This document shows positions 1-7,541 of a stretch of 12,342 bases of DNA, one piece after another. Location of the stretch: NCBI GenBank assembly GCA_035575035.1, contig DATLYH010000068.1:1-12342 (forward strand), written 5' to 3'. The position numbers and the translations under genes are program-made. Under the pieces are notes generated by a model. It was not told where the DNA came from and made no database searches. It worked only from the letters and a program-made list of their open reading frames with translations. Source of the DNA: DATLYH01 sp035575035 (GTDB lineage Bacteria; Planctomycetota; Planctomycetia; Gemmatales; Gemmataceae). Within the stretch, counting starts at the first letter, position 1, and each line of letters begins with the position of its first letter.

Positions 1-1
1 G

Positions 2-454
2 CTGCTGTTCTATCTCGACGAGGCCCGTGACTACCTCCCCGCCGGCGGCCGCAAGCCGCCTGCCAAGGAGCCGCTGCTGCGCCTCTTCGCCCAGGGCCGC
101 AAGTACGGCGTCGCCTGTCTGATCTGCACCCAGAGTCCGCGTTCGGTGGACTACAACGTGTTCAGCAACTGCAGCACCAAGGTCATCGGCCGGCTGGAGA
201 GCGCTCAGGACGTGGCCCGGGTGGCGGAGTGGTTCCGCACCGAGCAGGCCCCCGCCTGGCTGCATGGCCGCAAGGGGGCGGCGGCCAGCTCGCTGGTGGC
301 CCGTTGGCCGGGGATGCCGCCGGACCTGGAAGGGGAGGTCTGGACGAGCCGCTGCCTTTTCTCGATGCACGAGGGGGCCTGGTCGCCGGAGCGGGTGGAA
401 CAGGAAACCCGCGCCTCCCGTATCGGCCCAACGACTCTCCCAGGTCCCCAGTAA
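2..454 (+). CDS. HerA/VirB4-like ATP-binding protein, C-terminal part (5' end outside window)
   Basis: The reading frame is open from base 2 to a TAA at 452-454, giving 150 residues with no start in the window. It opens with a Walker-B-like segment, 'LLFYLDEARDYLP', in which hydrophobic residues precede Asp-Glu. About 30 residues on come 'GRKYGVACLICTQSPRSVDY', with the T-Q sensor pair, and 'NCSTKVIGRL'. This order is what HerA/DUF87-type and VirB4/FtsK-like hexameric ATPases show in the C-terminal half of the RecA-like core. Such proteins pump or remodel DNA, or in some cases protein. The Walker A motif and N-terminal domain lie outside the window, so the substrate cannot be told. An internal ATG at 146 is not a credible start because the conserved motifs lie before it. 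The family call is fairly sure; the specific role is not. Confidence 0.75.
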   Translation: MLFYLDEARDYLPAGGRKPPAKEPLLRLFAQGRKYGVACLICTQSPRSVDYNVFSNCSTKVIGRLESAQDVARVAEWFRTEQAPAWLHGRKGAAASSLVARWPGMPPDLEGEVWTSRCLFSMHEGAWSPERVEQETRASRIGPTTLPGPQ

Positions 455-488
455 TGAAAAAGTGTCGTTCCGGGACGAGTCGTCGTTG

Positions 489-506
489 CCGGTGCGGCAC
501 CGGTTT
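489..506 (+). terminator. Weak terminator-like hairpin after the ATPase gene
   Basis: CCGGTG (489-494), a three-base CGG loop and CACCGG (498-503) form a perfect six-pair stem, followed by only three T. It lies 34 bases after the stop of the upstream gene. The T-run is short, so it may merely stall polymerase or protect the mRNA end. Confidence 0.3.
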
Positions 507-570
507 CAGCGATGGCCCTACAGGTTGGTGCTAGGTAGCAGGGCGCGGTTGTGGATGACTTCTTTCGGCG

Positions 571-621
571 CCCGGAGTGTCCGCGACGAGTGGTGGTGTT
601 CCCCGTCGCGGACGCTCCGGG
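571..621. repeat. Long hairpin, 18-bp stem (family shared with the one at 1953-2025)
   Basis: The arms at 571-588 (CCCGGAGTGTCCGCGACG) and 604-621 (CGTCGCGGACGCTCCGGG) pair over 18 positions with a single G-T wobble, leaving a 15-base loop. No T-run follows, so a simple intrinsic terminator is unlikely. The words CGTCGCGG and GCTCCG recur in the same order in the right side of the hairpin at 1953-2025, which suggests a dispersed intergenic palindrome (REP or MITE-like). Confidence 0.6.
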
Positions 622-822
622 CTCGTAGTACCCGTCGCTCCGGTTTAGCGGCGAAGCGCTGCGCGAGGGAAAGCGCCGGGTGGCCCGCCGATTCGTCTCG
701 GCGCGCGCCGGTCGGGTCGCTACAATCCGCCGACCTGGTAGGGAACGGCCGACGGACCAGCGTGCCGTCCCTTGCCCAGTTCCTGTTCCTGGCCCATCTT
801 TCCCGGACAAGGAGTGGATCCG

Positions 823-1866
823 ATGCTTACCGATCGCACCTGGCTGGCGGCCCTGACGGTTGCCCTGCTCGGCGGGGCAGCCTTTGCCCAGGAGCGGGTG
901 GCGACTCCGCCCACCCCGGCCACAACCGCCTCCGCCACCCTGCCCAAGCCGCCCACCGGCGTCGCGGCCACCGTCAACGGCCAGCCGATCCTGGAAGTGG
1001 CGGTGCAACGCGGCCTCAAGCGGGTGCCGCCCGACAAGCACGACATCGCCCGCCCCGAGATCCTTGACTACCTCATCGACAACCTGCTCATCGAGCAGTA
1101 CCTGTTGCAGCTTAAGATCGAGGTGGACAAGAAGGAGGTGGACGCCCAGGTCGAACAGATGCGGGCCGATATCAAGCGCCACGGCCAGACGTTTGAGAAC
1201 ATCCTTAAAGAGCTGATGCTGACTGAGGAGGAGCTGCGCGGCCACATCGCGGCGGACCTGCGCTGGAACAAGTATGCCGAAAGCCAGGCCGCCGAGAAGG
1301 CCCTGCGCGAGCTGTTCGAGGCCAACCGCGACATGTTCAACGGCGCTATGGTCCACGCCCGCCATATTCTGGTGACGCCGGCGTCGAACGACCCCCAGGC
1401 CGGCGAGCAGGCCAAGGCCCAGCTCTTGCTCCTAAAGAACCAGATCGACAAGCAGGTGGCCGATGGCCTGGCCAAGCTGCCGCCGGGGCAGGACAATCTG
1501 GCCCGCGAGCAGGCCCGGGCCAAGCTGATTGACGATGCCTTCGCCGCCGCGGCCCGCGAGAAGTCAAGCTGCCCGTCGAAGGAGAAGGGAGGCGATGTCG
1601 GTTGGTTCCCGCGGGCCGGCAGCATGGTTGAGCCGTTTGCCAAGGCCGCCTTCGACCTCAAACCGTATCAGATGAGCGATGTGGTCAAGACGCAGTTCGG
1701 CTACCATTTGATCCTGGTGCTAGAGCGGCGGCCGGGGCGGGAGGTCAAGTTCGAGGAGGTCAAGGACGACGTCAAGGAAGTCTACTGCGACCGGCTGCGC
1801 GAATCGCTCTGCGCCCGGCTGCGGCAGACGGCCAAGATCGTTATCAACCCGGCGCCGAAGCCGTAG
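823..1866 (+). CDS. Exported PpiC/SurA-type peptidyl-prolyl cis-trans isomerase
   Basis: A 347-residue protein that probably catalyses cis-trans isomerisation of prolyl bonds and chaperones secreted proteins outside the inner membrane. The ATG at 823 was chosen over an in-frame ATG at 772 because AAGGAG (809-814) sits 8 bases before it and it begins directly with a signal peptide: a hydrophobic run around residues 7-20 ending 'AAFAQ', cleavage probably after Ala22. Residues 47-165 are a SurA-like helical chaperone region ('VAATVNGQPI', then charged helices). Residues 178-303 are the parvulin domain, with 'VHARHILV' at its start, 'GGDVGWF' near 257-262 and 'QFGYHLILV' at 291-299 near the end. 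The stretch between 'HILV' and 'CPSKEKGGDVGWF' is longer than usual and Lys/Gln-rich. It appears to be a single-gene unit. The family is clear; client proteins are unknown. Confidence 0.9.
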   Translation: MLTDRTWLAALTVALLGGAAFAQERVATPPTPATTASATLPKPPTGVAATVNGQPILEVAVQRGLKRVPPDKHDIARPEILDYLIDNLLIEQYLLQLKIEVDKKEVDAQVEQMRADIKRHGQTFENILKELMLTEEELRGHIAADLRWNKYAESQAAEKALRELFEANRDMFNGAMVHARHILVTPASNDPQAGEQAKAQLLLLKNQIDKQVADGLAKLPPGQDNLAREQARAKLIDDAFAAAAREKSSCPSKEKGGDVGWFPRAGSMVEPFAKAAFDLKPYQMSDVVKTQFGYHLILVLERRPGREVKFEEVKDDVKEVYCDRLRESLCARLRQTAKIVINPAPKP

Positions 1867-1952
1867 GAATGGGGAAGGGGAGCAGTGATCAAGGGAGGAG
1901 GACCTCCTGCCGGGCAGAACGTGGTACACTGGATGAGTATGCAGTATTGTTA

Positions 1953-2025
1953 GGTGGCCGGGGCGGAGCGTAGCGACGCCCCGGGCTGCTGCGCCGGAGC
2001 GTCGCGGTGCTCCGCCCTGGCCACC
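1953..2025. repeat. 73-base two-tier hairpin in the isomerase/DUF486 gap
   Basis: The outer arms at 1953-1969 and 2009-2025 pair over 17 positions with one G-T wobble. The inner arms at 1973-1984 and 1994-2005 pair over 12 positions with one C-A mismatch. A 3+3-base internal loop separates the two stems and the apical loop is 9 bases. It occupies the middle of the 300-base gap between two plus-strand genes (1867-2167), which otherwise holds a TACACT hexamer at 1925-1930 and nothing coding. The right side shares CGTCGCGG and GCTCCG with the hairpin at 571-621. It is probably a dispersed palindromic element. A cruciform or RNA-stabilising role is possible; no T-run follows. Confidence 0.6.
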
Positions 2026-2167
2026 CCTGAGTACTTCGTGCGGCACATTGTACGAGGTACTCGGTACTGCGTACCCGGTGTTTGACCAAGGTTCCCCTCA
2101 AACACTTGATCTTTGCCCCCTGCTCCCTCTCCCCTCCTACAAGGAACTCCCCTCCAAGGAACCTAGG

Positions 2168-2554
2168 ATGCGAACCATCTTGCTTTTGATCCTGTCGAAC
2201 AGCTTCATGACGCTGGCGTGGTACGGCCACCTGCGCTTCAAGACAGCGCCGCTGCTGGTGACCATCCTGGTGAGTTGGCTGATTGCCCTGCCCGAGTACG
2301 CGCTGCAGGTGCCAGCCAATCGGCTGGGCTATGGCCAGTTCACCGCCGCGCAACTCAAGATCATTCAAGAGGCAATCTCGATCTCGGTCTTTATTATTTT
2401 CTGCTTCTTCTACCTGAAGGAGGCGCCCACCTGGCGCACGGGGCTAGCGATGATGCTGATCCTCGCAGCGGTGGCCCTGGCAGTACCGCCGTCGTATACC
2501 GGGCGCTCGACAGAACAGGCCAACCTACCCGCCGCTGATAATTCCGATCCATGA
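2168..2554 (+). CDS. DUF486 ('DMT family') small integral membrane protein
   Basis: A 128-residue membrane protein with four hydrophobic segments at roughly residues 3-20, 28-47, 65-83 and 91-108, the four-helix size of small multidrug-resistance-like carriers. Family-typical stretches are 'ILLLILSNSFMTLAWYGHLR', 'SWLIALPEYALQVPANRLGY' and 'QLKIIQEAIS'. This pattern is well conserved in the DUF486 family, whose substrate and mechanism are not established; the 'DMT' name rests on fold resemblance. The ATG at 2168 is preferred over the in-frame ATG at 2048 because AAGGA (2156-2160) is correctly spaced and the protein then starts with helix 1. The last 18 residues are polar and extend past the usual family end. 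It converges on the minus-strand gene ending at 2603. Confidence 0.85.
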   Translation: MRTILLLILSNSFMTLAWYGHLRFKTAPLLVTILVSWLIALPEYALQVPANRLGYGQFTAAQLKIIQEAISISVFIIFCFFYLKEAPTWRTGLAMMLILAAVALAVPPSYTGRSTEQANLPAADNSDP

Positions 2555-2602
2555 GGCGGTCTGGGATGAGAGGCGAGGTGCAACCAACCGAGTCCCGATC
2601 GA

Positions 2603-3223
2603 TCACTGACCGGTCAACAGGCGCCGAAGCCGTTCCCGCTCCCTGGGCGTCAGCGGTTTTGCGGGCTCCTCATGGAAGCGGGCCTGAAGCCCGATGATCT
2701 TGCCGTCGCGGACCTCGACGACCACGTCCGGGTTGTACAGCGAGCGCGAGCGGGACTTGACCCCTTCCGGCGTGGCGACCTGAAAGTGCCGATCATACGA
2801 GCCCTGTGTCACCAGGACAAAGCGCGGGGCCGGATGACGCGGATCGGGCTTCTCAGGCCAGACGTCGATGATCCGCAGGTCCCGGTGCAGGACAAGCGCC
2901 CCGTCGAGCCGCTCGGCCTCCTCGTCGGAAGCGACCACGTTGGGGATGTCCGGCTTCGGGGCCAGCAGGTCGGCGGCGCGCGGGTCGCGGGCGTTTTTCA
3001 GCTCCATGAACCGGCGGCAGAGGGCCTCTTCTGCCGCGAAAGAAACGGGCTGGTTTGCCCGGAAAAGAAAGAACAGGGCCACCCCGCCGAGGACGGCCCC
3101 ACCCAGCAGCACAAACAGCGTCCGGCGGGACGGCAACGGCCGAGAGGAAACCGAGGGACGCGCCCCAATCTCGGGGGTGCGGGCGGCGCTCTTCGGTCTG
3201 CCGGACGTTCTTCCTTTGCCCAT
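2603..3223 (-). CDS. Hypothetical membrane-anchored protein, one N-terminal TM helix
   Basis: Not recognised as a named family. The 206-residue product has a basic, Arg/Ser/Pro-rich N-terminus (1-34), one transmembrane helix at about 35-54 ('TLFVLLGGAVLGGVALFFLF'), and a soluble domain of about 130 residues ending in a basic tail. The soluble part alternates strands ('RFVLVTQGSYDRHFQV', 'VVVEVRDGKIIGLQARF') and could be an NTF2/SnoaL-like fold; that is a guess from pattern. The ATG at 3223 is chosen because GAGG lies 9 bases before it; an ATG six codons upstream at 3241 is possible but has no clear ribosome binding site. It follows the SEC-C/TPR gene by 38-56 bases in the same direction, so the two are probably co-transcribed. 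Confidence 0.7.
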   Translation of the reverse strand: MGKGRTSGRPKSAARTPEIGARPSVSSRPLPSRRTLFVLLGGAVLGGVALFFLFRANQPVSFAAEEALCRRFMELKNARDPRAADLLAPKPDIPNVVASDEEAERLDGALVLHRDLRIIDVWPEKPDPRHPAPRFVLVTQGSYDRHFQVATPEGVKSRSRSLYNPDVVVEVRDGKIIGLQARFHEEPAKPLTPRERERLRRLLTGQ

Positions 3224-3279
3224 CGATCCCGTCCTCGTCATGCGGGCTTCGGCACTCGTCCTTGCCGGGCTGTCTTCCC

Positions 3280-5391
3280 CTACCCGCGTTGTTTCTTGGC
3301 GGCCTCCACCAGTTCCAGGAAATACTGTTCCGAGTCGCGGTCGTTCTGCTGCCGGGCCTTGGCCAGACCCTCCTCGGCCAGGCGCAGGGCCCGCTCACTC
3401 TGGTGCAGCCCGAGCATCGCCTCGACGGCGCTGCCGCGGTACTTCAATTCCGAGGGCGCCCGTTCGATCAGCCGCTGGAACGTGTCGTAGGCCAGGTCAG
3501 CCTCGCCGCGCTTGGCGTGGACCTGGGCGCGGCGCTGCTCGTAGTCATTGCGGCGCCGGCCCTCGTTCGCCTCGCAATCGACCCGCTCTCCCTCATTGAG
3601 ATAGTCAAGCGCCTTGTCGGTATCGCCTTCCGCCAGGGCCCGCTGCACCAGGAAGGAGTACCACGGGAAGCGATCAGGCTGTTCGGGGCGGACCGGCCGG
3701 GCCACCAGCGCCTGGGCGAACTTCCGCGCCAGCTCCTGCGCGTCCAGTTTCTGGGCTGCTTGCCAGGCCTGGCCGAGTTGCTCGTCGGAAAGGGTCTCGG
3801 GCTTCAGACCGGCCAGGTCGGCAGCGCTCATGGCGCCGAAGTCCGGCGCGGGAGTTGCGGCGCCGGGGGCAGGGGCGGCGGCAGGGGGCTGTTCGAGCAG
3901 GCCCAGTTTGTGCCGCAGCCGGTCGAAGTCATAGCCGGCCACCGGCCCGGGCGCGGCACACTCTTGCAAGAACTGGATCACCCCTCGCAACTTCTTGCGG
4001 AGCGTGGGGTGGCCGGCCGCGTCGATCGGGGGGATCAGATTCAGCGACCGTAGCGGCCGATGGCTCCACGTTTCCTCGAAATAGCACTGGGCATGCTCGA
4101 CGATCCGCCGCTGTATCTCCTCTTGGCTCATCGGCCCTCGCGGGAAGGCCATCGCCTCGATGATCACGTCGCCGAAAGCGGCATGATCGGCCCGCAACTG
4201 CGGCTCCGACAGGGCTGGTCCGACGCGCTGCTCCAACTCCCGCCGCACCCGGTCCAGCGTCTCCTTGTTGGGGTGCCATAACCGGAGCAAACCGGGTATC
4301 AGGACCAGATAAGCGCCCAGTCGGACCATCTGGCCGGGACCGAACGTCGCCGTGAGCACTGGCCCGGTGTCGAGCACCACAGCGCTGACGATGTTCTGCT
4401 CCTGATTGACCTGCACACCGGCCACTTTGCCGTCACGCTCCCATTCCTGGAGCACGGTGAACAGGCCCTGGGGGTCGCGGAGTTGGTAGAGGGCCGAGTG
4501 CTCCAGGTAGTCGGCCTGCTCCTCCATGCCCTGGCCGCAGCGCAGCACCTCCGCCAACGCCCAGGCGGCGCCGGCCCGGATCTCGTCGGGCTCCAACTCG
4601 ACGTAGCGGTCCAGAGCCTGCACGGCCCCAGGGTTGTCGCCCAGCCAGGCCCGCGCCAGGCCCAGGTTGTACCAGGCAGCGGCGTCGTCTGGGTCGTTCC
4701 GGGTCAGCTGCTCAAAGGCACGGGCGGCATCGCTGAGGCGCGGGCCGGCGGCGGTGGTCAGGGCCTGGTCCCAGGCTTGGCGGCGTGCGCCGGAGACGCC
4801 CGGGGCGGGACTCTGGAAGCGGTATTCCTGCCGGGCCGAGGCGGGCAGGCGCGAGTTGGGGCCGAAGATATTGTCCAGGTGCTGCCGCAACTCTGGCTGA
4901 TTCGGCTGGCAGTGCAGCGAGATGCGCAGGGCTGCATGGCAGGCCACGGGACGATTCAATCTCAGCTCCGCCTCGGCGATCATGGCATAGAGCTGGGCTA
5001 GGATGTCGCGGGCCTCGGGATCGTATAGCTCGGCCGCCTTGCGGAACAGCAGCAGGGCGCCGGCCGTCTCTCCCTCCTCGTAGCGGAACATGCCGCGCAG
5101 CAGGTGACCGAAGGGATAGTTGGGACTGATCTCGAATGCCTTTTGCAGGGCATTCTCGGCCTCCTCAGGGCGGTTGTTCTGGTAGAGGAGCTGGGCCTTG
5201 CGGCCCCAGACTTCCGGGTTGGTCGGGTGCTCGGCGATGACCTGGTCCATGATCCGCAAGGCCGCCTCGTGCTGCCCCTCGGCGTCCTGGCGGAAGGCAT
5301 GGTCGATCTGGACATGGATCGGCTGGCAGCACCACTTGAATTTTTTGCCGCTACCGCACGGGCAGGAAGCATAGGGGTCGAGGGAAGGCAT
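3280..5391 (-). CDS. SEC-C zinc-motif and TPR-repeat protein
   Basis: A 703-residue, apparently cytoplasmic scaffold-type protein. Residues 9-22, 'SCPCGSGKKFKWCC', form a SEC-C motif with Cys10, Cys12, Cys21 and Cys22 as likely zinc ligands; in SecA and other proteins this motif mediates contacts. TPR-like helical repeats follow at about 31-172 and 220-300 ('AWYNLGLARAWLGDNPGAVQ'). A strand-rich middle region (320-375) comes next. The segment at 441-477 ('TWSHRPLRSL', 'PPIDAAG', 'LRKKLRGVIQFL') resembles an element often found beside SEC-C motifs. A Pro/Ala linker (501-516) and further TPR-like helices (535-700) complete it. The ATG at 5391 is supported by AGGA 8 bases upstream and by the SEC-C motif starting at once; the longer open frame upstream shows no coding character. 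Family architecture is clear; partner and process are unknown. Confidence 0.85.
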   Translation of the reverse strand: MPSLDPYASCPCGSGKKFKWCCQPIHVQIDHAFRQDAEGQHEAALRIMDQVIAEHPTNPEVWGRKAQLLYQNNRPEEAENALQKAFEISPNYPFGHLLRGMFRYEEGETAGALLLFRKAAELYDPEARDILAQLYAMIAEAELRLNRPVACHAALRISLHCQPNQPELRQHLDNIFGPNSRLPASARQEYRFQSPAPGVSGARRQAWDQALTTAAGPRLSDAARAFEQLTRNDPDDAAAWYNLGLARAWLGDNPGAVQALDRYVELEPDEIRAGAAWALAEVLRCGQGMEEQADYLEHSALYQLRDPQGLFTVLQEWERDGKVAGVQVNQEQNIVSAVVLDTGPVLTATFGPGQMVRLGAYLVLIPGLLRLWHPNKETLDRVRRELEQRVGPALSEPQLRADHAAFGDVIIEAMAFPRGPMSQEEIQRRIVEHAQCYFEETWSHRPLRSLNLIPPIDAAGHPTLRKKLRGVIQFLQECAAPGPVAGYDFDRLRHKLGLLEQPPAAAPAPGAATPAPDFGAMSAADLAGLKPETLSDEQLGQAWQAAQKLDAQELARKFAQALVARPVRPEQPDRFPWYSFLVQRALAEGDTDKALDYLNEGERVDCEANEGRRRNDYEQRRAQVHAKRGEADLAYDTFQRLIERAPSELKYRGSAVEAMLGLHQSERALRLAEEGLAKARQQNDRDSEQYFLELVEAAKKQRG

Positions 5392-5673
5392 GCGTGTCGT
5401 CCTATATGAAAGCGCCGGCGAAGGACCCACCAGCTGAAGCCTCCCGTCAGGATAGCAAATCGGCCGCGCGGCGGGAACGGTCGGACCGATTTGACTGTCC
5501 CTGATTTTTGTTCCATCTTTGGGCAGGAGATCATCCCTGGGGGTTGCAGTTCCCTGTCCCGCCGCTGCGCGCGGCTGTTTGTTCTGCAACACGACTCCTC
5601 GTCGCTGTGGCTGGATGTCCGGCCCGGGCCAATCGGTGTGCCGGAATGCTCTCACGCAAAGGATGACGGAACC
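5392..5673. promoter_or_regulatory. Divergent intergenic region between the SEC-C/TPR gene and the kinase-like gene
   Basis: Both genes read outward from this 282-base gap, so their promoters should lie here. On the plus strand TTGACT (5491-5496) matches a -35 box at five of six positions. The hexamer 17 bases on, CATCTT (5514-5519), is a poor -10, so the assignment is weak. No convincing pair was found on the minus strand. An open frame crosses the region in phase with the kinase from an ATG at 5491, but it lacks family similarity and was not accepted as coding. Confidence 0.3.
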
Positions 5674-7104
5674 ATGCTCTCCACCGACCTCGGCGCCTGT
5701 GAATGGTTTGTCTGGGACCTGCGCCGCAGCAACCTGATCGACCGCGGCCAGCTCGACCAAGTGATCGGCGAATTCCTCAGTAGTCATCCGGGGGTGGAAC
5801 CTCCTGCCCTGGCGGAGTACCTGGTCAGCAAGGGAATTCTCACTCCGTTCCAGGCCGAGCGGTTGCTGCAAGGCAAGACGCAGGGCTTCGTCCTGGGGCC
5901 GTACACCCTGATGGACGCCCTGGGCACCGGCAGCATGGGCACGGTCTACAAGGCGCGGTCGAAGAACGACAACCGCTGGTACGCAGTCAAGGTCCTGCCG
6001 CGCCGCAGCATGTGGAACGTGCGCATTGCCCGTCGCAAGGTGCGCGCTTTCGAGCAGGTCCAGCACCCGGCCGTGGTCCCGTTTGTGGACGTCGGCACCG
6101 CCGGCGGCATGCACTACCTGGTCTGGCCGATGGTTGAAGGGGAGACGCTGGAGGTTCTCGTCAAGCGGGAAGGGAAGCTCGATCCGGGCCTGGCTGCCCA
6201 GTTTGCCCTCCAGACCGCCGAGGGGTTGGACGTTTGCCACCAGCAGGGCTTGTTTCACGGCCAACTCAAGCCATCCAACCTGATGGTCGGCCCGGATGGG
6301 CAGGTGCGCATCCTCGACTTCGGCATTGGCTGCCTGCTGGCCGAGACCGAAGGCGAGTCGCTGGTCGATACCATGTCCACGGCCAACTCGGTGGCCAGCG
6401 GCCTGGACTGCGCCAGCCCCGAAAGCATCATGGACCCCACCCAGCTGAACGCGATCGGCGACCAGTACAGCCTGGGCTGCGTGCTCTACTTCTGCCTGAC
6501 GGGGCGCTATCCATTCCCGGAAGGCACGGCGGTGGAGAAGATGATGGCTCACCAGACCAAGCAGCCGCCGGCAATCAAGGAGTTCAACCCCGATGTGCCC
6601 GACGCGCTGGTGGCGGTGGTCAACCGGCTGATGCAGAAGCAGCCGGCCGAGCGCTACCCTTCGACGGCGGCGGTGATCGAGGCGCTGCGGCCGCTGGCCA
6701 AGGGGCGTCCGGCGGCTCCTGCAGCGGCCCCGCGTCCGGCGGCCCGTCCGGCTCCGGCCCGCGAGGTTCGTCCGGAGAGGTCCCTTTCGCCCGAGCCGTC
6801 GTCAGGGGCCGACATGCCGCGTCCGGCCGCCCGTCCGGTTCCGCCGCCGGCGCCGCGTGTTGCGGCCAACGGGGCCGGCCTTCCCCCGCGCCCCTCGTTG
6901 CAGCCTGCCATTCCTGCCGCTCCCGTGGCCGCCGCGCCCGCGGCTGCCGACCCGGTACGGCCGGCGGCCCGTGCCCCGGTGGTTGAGACGGACGAGAATC
7001 AGCCAGCGCGCTCCTGGGATGAGCGCTTGGGACCGGTCGGAATCATCATCCTAACGGTCCTGGCCTGCGTCGTGGCCTACTTCCTGACGCGCGGGCTGTT
7101 CTGA
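5674..7104 (+). CDS. Tail-anchored Ser/Thr kinase-like protein, probable pseudokinase (HRD replaced by HGQ)
   Basis: A 476-residue protein. Residues 11-75 are the N-terminal lead-in shared with the kinase at 9137-10543 ('LVSKGILTPFQAERLLQGK'). The kinase fold spans about 77-343: glycine loop 'LGTGSMGTVYKA' (83-94), ATP-binding Lys106 in 'YAVKVL', Asn202 in 'KPSN' and Asp215 in 'DFG'. The catalytic motif HRD is instead His195-Gly196-Gln197. The place of the helix-C Glu is taken by Lys122, judged by spacing to the conserved 'HPAVV'. The APE motif reads 'SPE'. Catalysis is therefore doubtful, while nucleotide binding is plausible. A Pro/Ala/Arg linker (345-445) leads to a C-terminal membrane helix (453-473), so the kinase domain faces the cytoplasm. 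The ATG at 5674 is chosen because the lead-in begins there; an AAAGGA upstream is spaced rather far. A strong terminator follows. It may act as a signalling scaffold or regulator. Confidence 0.88.
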   Translation: MLSTDLGACEWFVWDLRRSNLIDRGQLDQVIGEFLSSHPGVEPPALAEYLVSKGILTPFQAERLLQGKTQGFVLGPYTLMDALGTGSMGTVYKARSKNDNRWYAVKVLPRRSMWNVRIARRKVRAFEQVQHPAVVPFVDVGTAGGMHYLVWPMVEGETLEVLVKREGKLDPGLAAQFALQTAEGLDVCHQQGLFHGQLKPSNLMVGPDGQVRILDFGIGCLLAETEGESLVDTMSTANSVASGLDCASPESIMDPTQLNAIGDQYSLGCVLYFCLTGRYPFPEGTAVEKMMAHQTKQPPAIKEFNPDVPDALVAVVNRLMQKQPAERYPSTAAVIEALRPLAKGRPAAPAAAPRPAARPAPAREVRPERSLSPEPSSGADMPRPAARPVPPPAPRVAANGAGLPPRPSLQPAIPAAPVAAAPAAADPVRPAARAPVVETDENQPARSWDERLGPVGIIILTVLACVVAYFLTRGLF

Positions 7105-7128
7105 TCCGCTGCCGGCTGAGGAGCGGTC

Positions 7129-7184
7129 ACGACAAGCCCCGGGCGAGCACCCAGCGGCCTCGCCCGGGGCTTGTCGTTTTCCTT
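7129..7184 (+). terminator. Strong intrinsic terminator after the kinase-like gene
   Basis: The arms at 7129-7147 and 7159-7177 form a perfect 19-pair GC-rich stem (ACGACAAGCCCCGGGCGAG and its complement) around an 11-base loop. TTTTCCTT begins at the end of the stem. It starts 24 bases after the kinase stop codon and should end that transcript. The T-run lies on the plus side only, so it is oriented for plus-strand transcription. Confidence 0.85.
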
Positions 7185-7444
7185 ACGCGCTCCTCGTGGA
7201 GATCATCCCTTTCGACTTCCAGGTGAGTGCCGCAGTCTGGAAGCATGCCGACCTGATGGTGTACAATGCCCTGTTGTTCGCCCACTACCATGTGCCGGTG
7301 CACGCGCTCATCCTGCTGCTGCGTTCGGAGGCCGTTCACGCCAACATGAATGGCGCCGTCCGTTACGCGGCGCGACCGGCCGAGGGGTTGCTGGCTGCCG
7401 ACCTGGCCACGGTGGCCCGGCGACTCGTCGAGCGGCTGGAGTGA
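7181..7444 (+). pseudogene. Remnant resembling an Rpn/PD-(D/E)XK transposase-type protein (uncertain)
   Basis: An open frame runs from inside the terminator to a TGA at 7442-7444. The only starts near its 5' end are GTG (7196) and similar codons, with no ribosome binding site. The readable part, 'LLVEIIPFDFQ' then 'DLMVYNALLFAHYHVPVHAL' and 'ILLLRSEAVHANMNGAVRYA', resembles the middle of Rpn-like proteins, in which an acidic 'E.Q' strand is followed by a helix and 'VPV..V.VLLRPEA'. The end ('LAADLATVARRLVERLE') resembles a much later part of that family, as if an internal segment were lost. At 82 residues it is far shorter than the usual 250-300. Its position directly against the terminator also argues for decay. 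It could instead be a small real gene starting at GTG 7196. The family call is from memory of the pattern and is tentative. Confidence 0.4.
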
Positions 7445-7541
7445 ATGATCTGCCGGGCAGCGAAAGCCGCCCGCTGGCAGGAGATCCTCGATACCTCTTG
7501 AACCGCCCGCTGGAACCTTCTTTCAACGAAAGGATGCCGCC

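Larger units (their letters stand above)
455..822. other. Gene-free gap between the ATPase and the prolyl isomerase gene
   Basis: No convincing coding frame was found on either strand. The gap holds a small hairpin just after the upstream gene and a long hairpin at 571-621, both listed separately. A good -10-like hexamer, TACAAT, lies at 721-726, about 97 bases before the isomerase ATG. No clear -35 box stands 16-18 bases upstream of it, so this is only a possible promoter for the isomerase gene. Confidence 0.4.

Noticed and set aside
571..621. CRISPR or tRNA-like structure
   Set aside because: A single long palindrome without spaced direct repeats or a cloverleaf; no CRISPR array or tRNA was found anywhere in the window.
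205..1365. Long minus-strand open frame (386 codons) opposite the isomerase gene
   Set aside because: It runs antisense through the ATPase end, the gap and the isomerase gene, with residue composition dictated by the GC-rich opposite strand and no family features.
5392..6552. N-terminal extension of the SEC-C/TPR frame (about 387 extra residues)
   Set aside because: The upstream part lies antisense to the kinase-like gene and has no coding character; the SEC-C motif and an AGGA site support the start at 5391.
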